A model generated the notes under the pieces. That model was not told the DNA's origin, did not search any database, and was given only the letters and a program-made list of their open reading frames with translations. A stretch of DNA of 13,279 nucleotides from an uncultured Oscillospiraceae bacterium (GTDB lineage Bacteria > Bacillota > Clostridia > Oscillospirales > Oscillospiraceae), in contig CAJUOT010000065.1 of assembly GCA_910588135.1 (NCBI GenBank), positions 1-13,279 of the forward strand. Reading direction: 5' to 3'. Positions 13,211-13,279 of this stretch are shown piece after piece. A program made the translations under genes and the position numbers. Position 1 is the first letter of the stretch. Each line of letters starts with the position of its first letter.

Positions 13211-13231
13211 ATTCGCTGAACTTTCCTACTG

Positions 13232-13279
13232 AGATCGGAAGAGCACACGTCTGAACTCCAGTCACCAAGCCAAATCTCG
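13232..13279 (+). other. Illumina TruSeq adapter with index (sequencing artefact)
   Basis: From 13232 the sequence starts AGATCGGAAGAGC and continues as the standard TruSeq indexed adapter through GTCAC at 13265. It is followed by an 8-base index CAAGCCAA (13266-13273) and ATCTCG (13274-13279), the start of the P7 segment. This is library adapter left in the assembly, not genomic DNA. Confidence 0.98.

Noticed and set aside
1..13231. CRISPR arrays, insertion sequences, tRNA or rRNA genes, phage or defence island
   Set aside because: I looked for regular repeats, transposase or integrase motifs, and tRNA-like cloverleaf ends, and found none; gene content is housekeeping and transport.

Overview
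The window looks like chromosomal DNA of a GC-rich member of the Bacillota, class Clostridia, probably Oscillospiraceae-like. Support for this: Shine-Dalgarno sites of the AGGAGG type, clear TTGACA/TATAAT promoters with 17-base spacers, a BlaI/BlaR1-type pair, an FMN-riboswitch-controlled RibU vitamin transporter, FeoA and FeoB as separate genes, and a SLOG/YpsA-like protein. The assignment rests on gene style only; no rRNA or other marker is present. The last 48 bases (13232-13279) are not biological: they match an Illumina TruSeq adapter plus index, so the true contig ends at about 13231.

Layout, left to right. All genes but one are on the minus strand. (1) 1-1805: ferrous-iron uptake, feoA then feoB (cut by the left edge), with a promoter and three 18-base dyads of DtxR/IdeR type, one of them between the two genes. 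(2) 1844-5500: a two-gene BlaI/BlaR1-type signalling operon. Its promoter carries three TTACnnTGT repeats. The membrane metalloprotease has an unusually large, non-penicillin-binding-like outer domain. (3) 5513-7912: an MFS (GPH/SLC45-like) transporter followed by a membrane-anchored glycerophosphodiester phosphodiesterase. (4) 7940-8844: a HAD-IIA (NagD-like) phosphatase with its own promoter. (5) 8996-10003: ribU with an FMN riboswitch leader. (6) 10059-10685: the only plus-strand gene, a SLOG/YpsA-like protein, divergent from ribU and ending in a terminator shared with the next, convergent unit. (7) 10688-13108: a GT-C type membrane glycosyltransferase, exodeoxyribonuclease III (translationally coupled by an ATGA overlap), and a 59-residue membrane-associated small protein. 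(8) 13182-13231: a strong plus-strand promoter whose gene is lost at the contig end.

Most of the window is housekeeping or nutrient-uptake DNA with readable regulation: iron through a DtxR-like repressor, FMN through a riboswitch, and a proteolytic sensor-repressor pair with no visible target besides itself. I see no phage, insertion sequence, CRISPR array, tRNA or rRNA. The points most worth following are the BlaR1-like sensor with its orphan operator set, the repeated iron-type operator, the unlisted small protein, and the adapter artefact.
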